Source: SABY01 sp964523795
Lineage (GTDB): Bacteria; Bacteroidota; Bacteroidia; Bacteroidales; 4484-276
Reading direction: 5' to 3'
Assembly (NCBI GenBank): GCA_964523795.1
Contig: CAZGAO010000013.1
Span: 12,594 to 76,593, forward strand
DNA length: 64,000 nucleotides
This document shows, in pieces, positions 52,610 through 62,284 of this stretch. The notes beneath the pieces were generated by a model that worked only from the letters and a program-made list of their open reading frames with translations, was not told the DNA's origin and did not search any database. How positions within the stretch are numbered: position 1 is the first letter of the stretch; each line of letters begins with the position of its first letter. Made by a program: the position numbers and the translations under genes.

Positions 52610-53832
52610 GATAGCATGGTTTTTAAATGTTGGATATCCGGAATGATGGAATCCGGTTTTTTAAGGATGCTCTTTATCGCAGCCGTGTCTTTCAAGCCGC
52701 TGCCTGTGAGTAAGACTACGTTTTTGGTATTGGGAGTGAATTTCCCTTCACTTTGCCATTGCAGGTATCCGGCGTAGGCAGCAGCGGCGGCAGGCTCGGC
52801 AAAGAGGCCGTAGGTTTGGCTTAGTTTGGATGAAGCGGCAAGTATGGCTTCATCACTAACTAAAATGCCATCACCATGATAAGTTTGCATAAACTGCTGC
52901 GCCATAAAGAAGTTGCGCGGAATATCCACCGAAATCGAATCGGCTACCGTGGTGCTTTGTTTGATTTTGAAATCCAAAGTATTTAGATTATCAATCAGGT
53001 TGCTGCTTCCCTGCGCCTGCACGGCAATAATTTGTGGTATTTTATCGATGAAACCTAAATGGAGCAAATCTTCAAAACCCTTGTAAACGCCTGATATTAT
53101 CACACCATCGCCCACCGGAACAAAGATTCGATCCGGTATCTGCATCTTTAGCTGGTCGAAAAGTTCGTAGCTTACAGTTTTCTTACCTTCGATGGTAAAA
53201 GGATTGTAGGCCGTATTGCGGTTGTACCAGCCAAATTCTTCGGATGCCTCGACACTCAAATCGAAGGCATCGTCGTAACTTCCCTTTACGGGGATGATGG
53301 TGGCACCATACATCATAATCTGCGCAAGCTTGGCCACCGGAGCCTTTTCGGGCACCAGCACGATGGCCCGCTGTTTTTGAGCCGCGCAAATTGACGCGAT
53401 GGATGAGCCGGCATTTCCAGTGGATGCTGCCACAATAGTTAGCCAGCCCTGCTCTTTGGCGTAAGCCGAAACCAAGGCCGAAGCACGGTCTTTAAAAGAA
53501 TAGCTGGGGTTTTGCGAATCATCTTTAAAAAACAAATCTTTATCAGCCTGATAAAGCGGCGTATTGCCAACTTGCAAAAAAGGAAGGCTGTCCAGATTTT
53601 GAATGGGAAGTAATTCCAGAAAATGGTTCGATTTTAATCTTTCAAAATCCAGCTTTTCAGCTCGCAAGGCCTGGTATGGATAAATCACTTTTAAAACACC
53701 CTTTGGCGGCAAGTCATCCCTGTTTTGCAAGGCACAATCCGGGCAGAGATATTTCACTTCCCTTACGGAATATTCCCTGCCGCAGTTTGTGCATTGATAC
53801 CAAAACTTATTTTTTGATTTATCTATCTGCAT
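52606..53832 (-). CDS. Threonine-synthase-like PLP enzyme with N-terminal zinc ribbon
   Basis: This 408-residue fold-type II PLP protein begins with a zinc ribbon (CTNCGREYSVREVKYLCPDC, residues 14-33) and has the PLP lysine in NPSYSFKDRAS (about 108-118), with STGNAGSS (about 138) for the cofactor phosphate. It resembles the ThrC2 type of threonine synthase. No homoserine or threonine gene is near, and it is coupled by ATGA to the xdhD gene, so it may instead be a lyase or dehydratase in the same pathway as diaminopropionate ammonia-lyase (YgeX) in enteric clusters (inference). Confidence 0.75.
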   Translation of the reverse strand: MQIDKSKNKFWYQCTNCGREYSVREVKYLCPDCALQNRDDLPPKGVLKVIYPYQALRAEKLDFERLKSNHFLELLPIQNLDSLPFLQVGNTPLYQADKDLFFKDDSQNPSYSFKDRASALVSAYAKEQGWLTIVAASTGNAGSSIASICAAQKQRAIVLVPEKAPVAKLAQIMMYGATIIPVKGSYDDAFDLSVEASEEFGWYNRNTAYNPFTIEGKKTVSYELFDQLKMQIPDRIFVPVGDGVIISGVYKGFEDLLHLGFIDKIPQIIAVQAQGSSNLIDNLNTLDFKIKQSTTVADSISVDIPRNFFMAQQFMQTYHGDGILVSDEAILAASSKLSQTYGLFAEPAAAAAYAGYLQWQSEGKFTPNTKNVVLLTGSGLKDTAAIKSILKKPDSIIPDIQHLKTMLS

Positions 53833-53879
53833 TTGCCTTCAATTTTTTGGATTTAAATCTTTGATCTGAAAAATACGAT

Positions 53880-55349
53880 TTATTGGTATTCTTTAAGCAA
53901 GCCGGTGCGTTCGTTGAATTCGTTTATTTTATCGTCCCACTCCTGCACTTTGGCATAGCGCGATTTCCAATAATTATCATCGTACCATTGGGCGTTGAGT
54001 TCTTCTACGGTTTTGCCCTGTTGCTCGACCCAGGTAAAATATTTGAGATTGTGCATCCGCTTTTTCTCGTAGTAATTCATTTCGATAATATGGTCGATGC
54101 CCAAGCCTAAGAGGTCAGCATCAAAACTAACGGCAGCATCTCTGTCCGTAAATGCTCCATGCAGTTTGCGTTCTTCGAGAATCCGCGACTGATACATCTC
54201 CATCGAATCGGTGGCCACGGTAAACACCACATCATCGCTTGTCATCTCGTAATATTTGGCCATTTTAATTGCTCCCATCATATTGGCGATGGACGAAATG
54301 CCCATAACGGCTAATTGGTCAACCAGCGTTTTATCAATACCCAGTTCATTTATCAAATAGTTTTTCCCGGCTTCCTCGTTGAAAAGGCGCATCAGGCGGA
54401 TGTTGGGATTGTCGTCGATTCCCGCCACCATATCCATATTTTTGATGTTGTGAATCCAGGGTACATGCTTATCGCCGATGCCTTCGATGCGGTGCTCGCC
54501 GTAGCCGTTTTGCAGCAGAGTTGGACACTGCAAGGCCTCGCCGGCACAAACTTTAAAATGTGGATAGTGCTCGCGCAGATAGTCGGCACTGCCCAGCGTA
54601 CCCGCCGAGCCTTGTGTTAAAAACAAAGCCGAGAAGCATGAACTATCCGATTTTACCTTTTCAAAAACCTCCTGCATGGCCGGCCCGGTAACGGCATAAT
54701 GCCATAGCGAATTGCCGATTTCCTCAAACTGGTTCAGGTTGACGATAGCATCGCCGCGTTCGGCCTTGAGCACTTTCACTTTATCATAAATTTCCTTTAC
54801 GTTGCTTTCGCTGCCTGGCGTAGCAAATACCTCAGCACCCACTTTATGCAGCCAGTCGAAGCGTTCCTGCGACATACCCTGGGGAAGCACAGCAATGCTT
54901 TCGCAACCCAGCAGGTAGGAATCGTAAGCCCCGCCACGGCAATAGTTTCCGGTGGATGGCCACAGGGCTTTTTGCGTGGTTGGGTCGAAGTGACCGCTCA
55001 CCAGTTTTTCGACCAAGGGACCGAAGGTTGCGCCAACTTTGTGCGCTCCTGTAGGGAAATATTTCCCAATCAGGACAACGATACGAGCCTTAACACCGGT
55101 AAGTTCCGGGGGAAGCTCCAGGAAGTTTACCCCGCCAAAGCCACCGCCAAATTTCACCGGTTCGTTTTTCCAGCTTATCCTGAAAAGGTTTAGCGAATTC
55201 AAATCCCATAAGCCGATTCCGGCCAGCTTATCTTTAATCTTTTGTGGCACCAGCTCAGGGTTGCGCATTTGCGCGTAGGTAGGCAGGATGATGTGCTTCT
55301 CTCTGCACCTTTGAATCGTGTTCTCTAATACTTTTTGTGATTCTTTCAT
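53880..55349 (-). CDS. Fold-type II PLP enzyme of unknown substrate
   Basis: This 489-residue protein has the tryptophan-synthase-beta/cysteine-synthase fold with the PLP lysine in FPTGAHKVGATFG (about 101-113), STGNYCRGGAYD (about 133-144) and a late LTQGSAGTLGSADYL phosphate loop. It is longer than O-acetylserine sulfhydrylases, with an extra N-terminal 50 and C-terminal 80 residues (aromatic, rich in W and Y). It is not recognised as a named enzyme. It stands 47 bp upstream of the ThrC-like gene in the same direction, so the two PLP enzymes and xdhD are probably one transcript. Confidence 0.75.
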   Translation of the reverse strand: MKESQKVLENTIQRCREKHIILPTYAQMRNPELVPQKIKDKLAGIGLWDLNSLNLFRISWKNEPVKFGGGFGGVNFLELPPELTGVKARIVVLIGKYFPTGAHKVGATFGPLVEKLVSGHFDPTTQKALWPSTGNYCRGGAYDSYLLGCESIAVLPQGMSQERFDWLHKVGAEVFATPGSESNVKEIYDKVKVLKAERGDAIVNLNQFEEIGNSLWHYAVTGPAMQEVFEKVKSDSSCFSALFLTQGSAGTLGSADYLREHYPHFKVCAGEALQCPTLLQNGYGEHRIEGIGDKHVPWIHNIKNMDMVAGIDDNPNIRLMRLFNEEAGKNYLINELGIDKTLVDQLAVMGISSIANMMGAIKMAKYYEMTSDDVVFTVATDSMEMYQSRILEERKLHGAFTDRDAAVSFDADLLGLGIDHIIEMNYYEKKRMHNLKYFTWVEQQGKTVEELNAQWYDDNYWKSRYAKVQEWDDKINEFNERTGLLKEYQ

Positions 55350-55759
55350 ATTTCTATTCTAAATTTATTTTTTAAAAATGTTTTTTTTAGATGTGCCGAC
55401 TGTCATTTTTAAAAACTATCATTTGGTAAACCATTAAGATACTTGATTAAAAACAAGTTTTTTTTAACTTATTGGTAAGAATTTTTAATGTTGTAAAAAT
55501 AGAGTTATTCATACAAATTCTCATTAAAAAAAATTAAACCGGATACAGCCTGCCCAGATTCTTAGGTGGGTTTAAGTATTTTAGGGCATATCAATTTTAA
55601 AGAAAAACACAAGCGGGCACACGGGTAGCGAATATCAACCACGCAACCCATGCTGGATTATTTTGGCAATAGAAGCGGTTATCTGCAATGCCACAATTCA
55701 TACCGAATTGTTTTGCTCAACTTGAAGATTATGAAGAGCAAATCATCATTTTACTATAT

Positions 55760-55791
55760 ACTCTGACGAGGGTTCAAAGCCCTGTTAGAGT
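55760..55791. repeat. Palindromic hairpin
   Basis: ACTCTGACGAGGG (55760-55772) pairs with CCCTGTTAGAGT (55780-55791). It lies just after the 3' end of the first saccharopine dehydrogenase gene (minus strand), in the 469-bp gene-free stretch 55350-55818, where nothing else but AT-rich DNA and a decayed ACAGCCTGCCC copy (also near 2250) is seen. Confidence 0.6.
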
Positions 55792-55818
55792 CATTATCGT
55801 GCCTGGTACTTGTGCTAT

Positions 55819-57156
55819 CTACTGTATATTTTCGCTTTCGGGCAGGCCGTATTCTTCCACCATTTTGATATTCATATCTTCGAGGCGGTCGAGGATGGGA
55901 TTGTAAATTTCGGGAATAACGGGAATGTGTACGCCACGTGCATCAATTTTATCCTGCAAAAGCATTTCAACGCCAACCGCCGCAGGCAGAGCCACAGTGC
56001 GGGCAATGGCCGTATTGGTTGCAAGCGTTCCAAAGTCGAGCATCCGCGATTTGATGACTTCTTTTTTGCCATCGGGATATTGGGCCAAAAAGGTGTGTTG
56101 CATCACCACCATATCGCGCTCTTGTGGATCGAGTTTCATTTTTTCGATCATCACATCCGAGGTAATCTCGAAGGGACTATCTTCGCCTCTGCCCATTGGC
56201 TTGTCGCTGAATAGTCCCAGCCACTCGATGGCTTGCAGGGCATAGCTCTGCTCCGAAAGCCCAAGATAATCGGCAGCTTGCTTTTTGATGTTTTTATCCG
56301 GTTCGGCACCAATCATCGTAGCGATAAATCCTGCATAGCTTTTTCCAGTAAAATCTTTTTTGTCGTTGCTTAGCAGGTTCAGGCGTTTTATGGCATCCAT
56401 CGACTCGCACCAGCCCTTGTGCCTGAAAGTGCCGCGAAACATGGTATGGGTTTCGGGGATGCCATAGATATTGATATAAGGAAAGGAATCGCGGTTGGGA
56501 TAAACTTCGAGTGCTCCAACATCGGGAAAATCCACTGCCCAAGGTTCTTTAAAAAGGTCGATGGGTTCAACATAAATATCTTTGTCGTGCCGCAGATAGT
56601 GGCCATCGTTACCCGAGGCCATAACCACGCCTTTGGGGCTCCACGAAAATTTGTAGTTAAACGGATTGTCGCAGGCTTCGGGGGCAGGCAGGGCACCGCA
56701 AAGCGAGTAAAACTCAACGATCTTTCCCCCTTTGTTGTGCACATGGTCGATGATGCGCATGGCCGACATGTGGTCGATGCCCGGATCCAGTCCCAGCTCG
56801 TTCAAAATTAAAACCCCTGCATCCCTGGCTTGCTGATCCAGTGCCTTCATTTCGGGTTTTACGTAAGAGGTGGTAACCATGTGTTTTTTGTGTGCAATAC
56901 ATTTTTTGGCCACCGTTACATGATGGGCATAGGGCAGGAGGCTCACCGTAAGATCGTGCGCAGCTATAAGCCTGTCCAGCGTTTGCTCATCGTCAACCGT
57001 CCACGCCAGGGCAGTACCATTTTTGTGTCCGGCCACCATGGCATCGGCTTTAGACCGTGTGCGTGTAGCCACGGTTACTTCAAATTGTTTTTCTAAAAGA
57101 TAGGTAACGATGGGTTTTACCACCATTCCGGCACCGAGAATTAAAACTTTTTTCAT
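55819..57156 (-). CDS. Saccharopine dehydrogenase (glutamate-forming), paralogue 1
   Basis: This 445-residue enzyme splits saccharopine to glutamate and 2-aminoadipate semialdehyde with NAD(P)+. The Rossmann motif LILGAGMVVKPIV is at residues 4-16, and the family block VTTSYVKPEMKALDQQARDAG followed by LNELGLDPGIDHMSAMRIID (about 93-135) is clear. GTFRHKGWCESMDAIKRLNL (about 240) is the C-terminal domain. It is alike in length and motifs to the next gene but not identical. It is the last gene of the lysine-saccharopine set. Confidence 0.88.
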   Translation of the reverse strand: MKKVLILGAGMVVKPIVTYLLEKQFEVTVATRTRSKADAMVAGHKNGTALAWTVDDEQTLDRLIAAHDLTVSLLPYAHHVTVAKKCIAHKKHMVTTSYVKPEMKALDQQARDAGVLILNELGLDPGIDHMSAMRIIDHVHNKGGKIVEFYSLCGALPAPEACDNPFNYKFSWSPKGVVMASGNDGHYLRHDKDIYVEPIDLFKEPWAVDFPDVGALEVYPNRDSFPYINIYGIPETHTMFRGTFRHKGWCESMDAIKRLNLLSNDKKDFTGKSYAGFIATMIGAEPDKNIKKQAADYLGLSEQSYALQAIEWLGLFSDKPMGRGEDSPFEITSDVMIEKMKLDPQERDMVVMQHTFLAQYPDGKKEVIKSRMLDFGTLATNTAIARTVALPAAVGVEMLLQDKIDARGVHIPVIPEIYNPILDRLEDMNIKMVEEYGLPESENIQ

Positions 57157-57201
57157 TTTGCCTCCATTTTTATGTTTGTGAATGATATTTAAAAAAATCT
57201 G

Positions 57202-58557
57202 TTAATATCTTAGCGAATCCTCAACATCCATTTCTTCTTCAATAAACTTTATTCCATAATTTTCTAACTCATCGAGGACGGGCACATAAATTTCTTTTTG
57301 CGTGGGGATATGAACCCCGCTCAGGTTTAGCTTGCCATTAAGAATGTTTTTGACGGCAATAGCAACAGGCAGCCCAACGGTTTTCGACATGGCGGTGTGC
57401 GTATGGTCATCGCCTTCCACCACCATTGACGAAACGATCTTTCTTTTATGATCCTTTTCCAAAAATCCAAACTGGTGCTGCATCACGATCATGTCGCGGT
57501 CATCTTTTTCAAATTTCCATTTTTCTTCCAGCAGTTTTTGAAGTATTTGTGCAGGGGTGGCGTTTTTCAGTCCGATTTTCTTTTTCCCATTAAAAAATCC
57601 AAGCCAGCGCAAGCGGTACATCGGCATCGAATCTTCTTCCAAACCTAAGTATTGAGCTACATTTTGCTCAAGCGTTAGTTCGGGATGAAATCGTAGGAAG
57701 GTTTCAATAAAGTCGCCGTAGCTCATGTTTTCAGAATTTTCGAGCGTATAGGTATCATCGGTCATTCCCAGTTGTACGAAAATATTCCAAGACTTCGAAA
57801 ATCCCGGGCGGCGCAAAGTTCCGCGCACCATAGTCGGGATTTTTTCCAGCCCGTAAATGGAGCGATATTTCAGCGAATCGCGATTCATGTAGGCTTCAAA
57901 CTCACCGTAGTCGAGCACATGCACGCGCAGGAGGCGGCTAAACAACTTATAGTACGGAATGTATTTGTACATGCCGTTGATAATAATTTGGGCTGTTCCC
58001 TGCCCGGCAAGTACTACATTGCGCGGAGCCCAGGTAAATTTGTAGTTCCACGGGTTGTTGTCGTATTTTGGGGCTACCAGTCCCCCGGTAAAAGAACGGA
58101 AGGAGGTAATCTCGTGGCCATCATTTTTCAGTTCGTCAATCACGCGCATGGCCGACATGTGGTCGATGCCAGGGTCAACGCCAATTTCGTTGAGTAGTAA
58201 AACGCCGGCTTTCTTTGCTTCAGCGTCCAGGGCTTTTATGCTATCCGAAACGTAGGAGGCCGTAACCATGGGCTTGCCCAATTTTACACAATCGGTGGCT
58301 ACAAGCCCGTGCATACTTGCCGGGAGCATGGATACTACCAGATTGGCTTTGCTAACTTCGTCCCAGCATTGTCCTTTGTCGAATACATCAAAGGCTATGG
58401 CATTTCCGCGTGGATGATCCGCTACTTTGGCGTTGGCGGTATCGAAGTTTTTGTCGGCGATGGTGATTTGCCAATCGTATTCCACCGCATGATCCAATAG
58501 ATATTTAATCAGTGTCGAGGCAGACAAACCTGCCCCAATTACCAGTATATTTTTCAT
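57202..58557 (-). CDS. Saccharopine dehydrogenase (glutamate-forming), paralogue 2
   Basis: This 451-residue paralogue has LVIGAGLSASTLIKYLLD (residues 5-22), VTASYVSDSIKALDAEAKKAG and LNEIGVDPGIDHMSAMRVID (about 95-140), and GTLRRPGFSKSWN (about 246). It lies between paralogue 1 (45 bp) and the lysine-ketoglutarate reductase gene (87 bp). Two adjacent copies could form one hetero-oligomer or differ in cofactor or opine substrate. Cytoplasmic, complete. Confidence 0.88.
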   Translation of the reverse strand: MKNILVIGAGLSASTLIKYLLDHAVEYDWQITIADKNFDTANAKVADHPRGNAIAFDVFDKGQCWDEVSKANLVVSMLPASMHGLVATDCVKLGKPMVTASYVSDSIKALDAEAKKAGVLLLNEIGVDPGIDHMSAMRVIDELKNDGHEITSFRSFTGGLVAPKYDNNPWNYKFTWAPRNVVLAGQGTAQIIINGMYKYIPYYKLFSRLLRVHVLDYGEFEAYMNRDSLKYRSIYGLEKIPTMVRGTLRRPGFSKSWNIFVQLGMTDDTYTLENSENMSYGDFIETFLRFHPELTLEQNVAQYLGLEEDSMPMYRLRWLGFFNGKKKIGLKNATPAQILQKLLEEKWKFEKDDRDMIVMQHQFGFLEKDHKRKIVSSMVVEGDDHTHTAMSKTVGLPVAIAVKNILNGKLNLSGVHIPTQKEIYVPVLDELENYGIKFIEEEMDVEDSLRY

Positions 58558-58644
58558 AAAAAAAACGTTCTCGAATTTAAATTGCAGATTTAGTTTACTG
58601 AAGCAACGGTGCCTTAGTTTGCGAAAGCAGATGTTGCCAAAAGT

Positions 58645-59955
58645 TTATTTTAAATGTTCGTTTATGTATTCAAAATCGGGGGTGAGTTTACCCTGATGCA
58701 AAATCAAGGCTCTTTTAATTTCGGATGGCAATTTTAATTTATCAAAACTTTGGGTGTAGTCAGCCGTGGCAATGGCGGGAATAAATTTGACCAGCGCATC
58801 GCCAAAACCCTGCGATGATTCGCGGGGCAGCTCGCTGGGTAGGATGTCCACAGCCATCACCAGGAGGCCGGTTCCTTCGAAGCCCATGGCAGCTTCACGA
58901 CTTATAGGATCGTAAACAAATACGGGGTCTTCAATTTCGGTTCCCTTGTGGGTAAATTCGATGCTTCCATCCGGATCGCAAGTAACATCGCCAATCACTT
59001 TCAGTTTCATGTTGCCATCGCCGAAGTGCTTTTCCATAAAATCCTTGGTCAGCAGGCGTGGATAGCGGTCGTCCCAATACATACAATTCATGAGTATGGT
59101 GAGATGGGGCGCGTATTGCTCGAACTGATTTTTGTATTTTTCGGGATGAGCGTAATAGTCGGCCAGCTCGAAGTGGTGCAAAGTGTCGATAGACTTGGAC
59201 AAATCTTCTTCTTTAAACACGATTTTGTAAACCAGCTTTTTAGAATACTTTTTCGAGCGTTTCAGTTCGAGCAGGTCTTCGGGCGTTATTTCTACCGTAG
59301 GCAGCAAATCGGCGATGTGCTGGGCACCCTTGCTCACGTTACCATAACCCGTAAAACCGATGGTTAAAGGGCTTAGCTCTTCGGATAAACCCTGGGCACG
59401 GATGATTTCGCCCACTTCTTTGATGGCTTGTTCAGCCTCGGCCAGCGAATTATAGCGGTGCGATTGTTCTAATCGGGTAAAAGGATTGTCGAGACCTTGA
59501 ACCTTGAGCCTTTGCCCCAGCGACCACAGCGAGTTGATCATCCCGGCAAGGCCGGCATAGCGTCCAAAAAATATCAAACGACGGCCTTGGTCATCAGCAA
59601 TTTTTTCGTAATCGATGAGGTTGCACTTTTTTTCCATCATCTTGCGTAGCATGGGCATATTGTAGGCCTGTCCTTTGATGACGTGCGAAAAGAAAATGTA
59701 AGTCTTGTTCTCCTCAAAAAACGAAACGGGCATCTCTTTTACCCCAAAAATTACCGGGCAGTCGGCCAGGCTTTTGCTAACAAAAGCCCCCGCTTTCTTG
59801 TATTCGTCATCGGTAAAGATGCGCTTGGGCGAGCTTTCCACATAAATTTGCAGTCCATGCGCCTCAATTAGCTTTTGTGCATCGGCGGGAGGAATGGCCA
59901 CACGGCGTTCCATTACATATTTATCCTCGTGTCGTATTCCAATTTTATTATTCAT
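58645..59955 (-). CDS. Lysine-2-oxoglutarate reductase (saccharopine-forming), stand-alone
   Basis: This 436-residue protein matches the N-terminal (LKR) half of the bifunctional animal/plant enzyme AASS and the alanine-dehydrogenase/PNT fold: MNNKIGIRHEDKYVMERRVAI (1-21; R18 and nearby residues bind substrate), FFSHVIKGQAYNMPML (about 92-107), the nucleotide-binding TIGFTGYGNVSKGAQ (about 195-209) and a late GDVTCDPDGSIEFT (about 320). The ATG at 59955 is chosen as it gives this family N-terminus; a longer version extends past the promoter box at 60005-60012. It joins lysine and 2-oxoglutarate, and the two dehydrogenases downstream finish the step. Confidence 0.88.
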   Translation of the reverse strand: MNNKIGIRHEDKYVMERRVAIPPADAQKLIEAHGLQIYVESSPKRIFTDDEYKKAGAFVSKSLADCPVIFGVKEMPVSFFEENKTYIFFSHVIKGQAYNMPMLRKMMEKKCNLIDYEKIADDQGRRLIFFGRYAGLAGMINSLWSLGQRLKVQGLDNPFTRLEQSHRYNSLAEAEQAIKEVGEIIRAQGLSEELSPLTIGFTGYGNVSKGAQHIADLLPTVEITPEDLLELKRSKKYSKKLVYKIVFKEEDLSKSIDTLHHFELADYYAHPEKYKNQFEQYAPHLTILMNCMYWDDRYPRLLTKDFMEKHFGDGNMKLKVIGDVTCDPDGSIEFTHKGTEIEDPVFVYDPISREAAMGFEGTGLLVMAVDILPSELPRESSQGFGDALVKFIPAIATADYTQSFDKLKLPSEIKRALILHQGKLTPDFEYINEHLK

Positions 59956-60004
59956 AGCGATCAATGGTTTTTGTAATAAAAGTATAGTTCCTAATTCGTG
60001 GCCG

Positions 60005-60012
60005 CAAACATA
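60005..60012 (-). promoter_or_regulatory. -7 box of the lysine-ketoglutarate reductase operon
   Basis: Minus-strand TATGTTTG, 50 bp before the ATG at 59955. Confidence 0.5.
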
Positions 60013-60199
60013 CAAAATTTGCTGACCCCGGGGCAAAAATGGACTGCCACTTTTTTACATCTGCAAAACTTGTCCGGTTCACCCCCTAAAATAAGTCACC
60101 CCGTTAATCGCGCTTAAGCAGCAGTACTATGTTTTGGAAACTTGCACCACTGGCAAAAAGCATTCACGGGGTGTCTAATGAGCAGGCAAATCCAGCGGT

Positions 60200-61393
60200 T
60201 TAAGATTTCGGCTTTTCATCCAAACGCAAAGTAAAATCGGAGAGTACGTTCATGTAATTGATAAAGGCCTCGTAGGGCGAATCGTAGGGGTTGAAATATT
60301 TGTGTACATCGCCATCCGAGAACCACTTGGTACAGATGTAGTAGAAGTGATCGCTGTTTTGTAGTCGCCGCCAGTCGCGAAGCAGCCCGGGGTTTGTGCA
60401 TTTATTAATTTGCGCTTCCAGGGTGTAGAGTTTGCTGAAGGCTTCGTTCTGCATCTCGTTGCCCAGCCAGGCGGTGAGGTCGCGTTCTTCGTCGGCCCAC
60501 GAAATGGGGTGGGGGACATGGATTGCCGAAACCGGTTTTAAGGTCTTAGCCAATTCGGCAGGAGTCTTGAAATTAAAATCTCCTTGTTTCAGCAAAAAGA
60601 CAGGCAGTTCTTCCATAAAATCGAAGATGCCGGTTTCTTTCCATTGGTGCTCGCCAAAGGTTTCGTAGTCCATAAAAAGGTTGACGGTTTGTTCGCCTCT
60701 GCTGCCTTCGTTGAGCCAGCCGGCGAACTTCTCTGCCGTCAGAGGCCAGTCTTTCCAGCCCTGGTGCGAAAATCGAAATGCAATGTCATCGCTGAGCTTA
60801 AAGTTTTTGAGCAGTAAATTTAGTTTTGGCTTCCGGGCACTGCAGTACATGTAGTTCGGACTTTTCCAGCCCAGTATGTGTTTGGCTCCTTCGGTGAGCA
60901 TGGTACGAAAGCCCAGATCGTAAACCATCTCGCCAATTGCATCCGAATAAATTAGCTCGGTATTGCGAAAACTCACCGGTTTTTGTCCAAAAAGTGTTTG
61001 TATTTTTTCGCTGTGCAAAAGCACCTGACTTTTAAATTCCTCAGCACTGGCCAGCGAGGACAGCGAATGCGAATAAGTTTCGGCAAGAAACTCCACATTA
61101 CCGCTGGCACCTATTTTCTGAAAGTTTTCCAGAACTTCGGGGGCATATTCTTCAAATTGTTCAAGTGCGGTACCGCTAATCGAAAAGCTCACCTTGAAAC
61201 CTTTCCCATGTTGCTCAAAAAGTTTTAGCAGAATGTCATTCATGGGCAAGTAGCACTTTTGGGCTATTCGCTTTAGGATATGTTTATTTTCGAAATCGTT
61301 GTAATAATGGTGGTCGTTACCCATCTCGAAAAAGCGATAGGTGCGAAGCCTGAAGGGCTGGTGTACCTGAAAGTAGAAACATATCGATTTCAT
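60200..61393 (-). CDS. Glycoside hydrolase family 57 (alpha-amylase/glucan type)
   Basis: This 397-residue GH57 enzyme acts on alpha-glucans. Motifs are HQPFR (residues 10-14), SFRNTELIYSDAIG (about 140-153; the nucleophile glutamate), and FMDYETFGEHQW (about 238-249; the acid/base aspartate). No signal peptide, so it is cytoplasmic. In Bacteroidota this protein is encoded next to a GT4 glycosyltransferase and a glycogen-debranching enzyme. The GT4 is here upstream but cut by a prophage, and the debranching enzyme lies outside the window. Confidence 0.9.
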   Translation of the reverse strand: MKSICFYFQVHQPFRLRTYRFFEMGNDHHYYNDFENKHILKRIAQKCYLPMNDILLKLFEQHGKGFKVSFSISGTALEQFEEYAPEVLENFQKIGASGNVEFLAETYSHSLSSLASAEEFKSQVLLHSEKIQTLFGQKPVSFRNTELIYSDAIGEMVYDLGFRTMLTEGAKHILGWKSPNYMYCSARKPKLNLLLKNFKLSDDIAFRFSHQGWKDWPLTAEKFAGWLNEGSRGEQTVNLFMDYETFGEHQWKETGIFDFMEELPVFLLKQGDFNFKTPAELAKTLKPVSAIHVPHPISWADEERDLTAWLGNEMQNEAFSKLYTLEAQINKCTNPGLLRDWRRLQNSDHFYYICTKWFSDGDVHKYFNPYDSPYEAFINYMNVLSDFTLRLDEKPKS

Positions 61394-61552
61394 AATTTTA
61401 GTGCATTAGGGTGCTGATTTTAAAAGACAGTAATCGGCAAAATTTTAAAATTTATCTTTCTCTGTTTTTTCTGCGTCTTCTCTGATGCCTTTGTGTTTCA
61501 GCCAATCATATTTTACCATAGAGTGCCAGATATTTTATAAAAAATGGATGAC

Positions 61553-61990
61553 CTATTCCTCCCGTATCACTTGCCGATAAATAGCCATCACTTCTAGCGC
61601 AGCCTTTTCCCAGCTCATGGATGCCAGCTCTGCCTGTCCGTGTTTTTTAAATTCGTTGTTCAATCCCTGGTAGTGCAGCAAGCCGTAAATGGCATCGGCC
61701 AAACCGTTGACATCCCAAAAATCGACCTTTAGTGCGTTTTGTATTACCTCGGCCACACCCGATTGTTTGGAAATTATCACAGGTACACCATGGCGCATGG
61801 CCTCCAGAGGCACCAGGCCAAAAGGCTCCGACACCGAAGGCATGACAAAAACATCGCTTAGTCTGAACATCTTATCCACCTCTTCTCCCTGCAAAAAGCC
61901 GGTAAAATGAAATCGCGTACCCATGCTGAGGGCGGCCACACGGCGCACCAGCCCTGGCAGCATGTCGCCCGAACCGGCCATGACAAAGTA
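61553..61990 (-). pseudogene. GT4 glycosyltransferase C-terminal part, cut by prophage
   Basis: About 145 residues of a GT4 (glycogen-synthase-like) donor domain remain: YFVMAGSGDMLPGLVRRVAA, TRFHFTGFLQGEEVDKMF, SDVFVMPSVSEPFGLVPLEA (E-x7-E type motif), VIISKQSGVAEVI and DFWDVNGLADAIYGLLH, ending MAIYRQVIREE. Toward its N-terminus the similarity stops abruptly at about 61990, although the frame stays open by chance to 62215. The missing N-terminal two thirds should lie on the other side of the inserted element, beyond the window. With GH57 it belongs to a glycogen metabolism group. Confidence 0.8.
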
Positions 61991-62284
61991 AGGGGGCAAA
62001 ACCCTAATGTAAAAAAAAGGCAAAACCAAAAAAACAACTGAAAGCCGCGTTATTAGTGCATTTGATGGGGGTAATTGGGGGAAATTAGTTTCATATCGGA
62101 AATTTAATTTGGCGGGACAATGCGAGGGGGCATGCGAAGTTATGAGGGTGGAATGAATGAGAATGAGAATTGTGTGCGAAGATTTGAAAATATGAGTACG
62201 AGTTAGTGTAAACAACCATAATACAACCTTAAAACCAGGATAGCATACCTTATTATTGTGTATCCCGCCCCTGTGCGCGCCATA

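Noticed and set aside
55760..55791. GGTTCAAAGCCC as a possible tRNA T-arm
   Set aside because: No acceptor, D or anticodon arms can be folded around it. It is a simple hairpin.
61991..62215. Extension of the GT4 fragment to an ATG at 62215
   Set aside because: The added 75 residues (serine-, threonine- and proline-rich) do not look like any GT4 N-terminus. The frame is open by chance across the prophage end.
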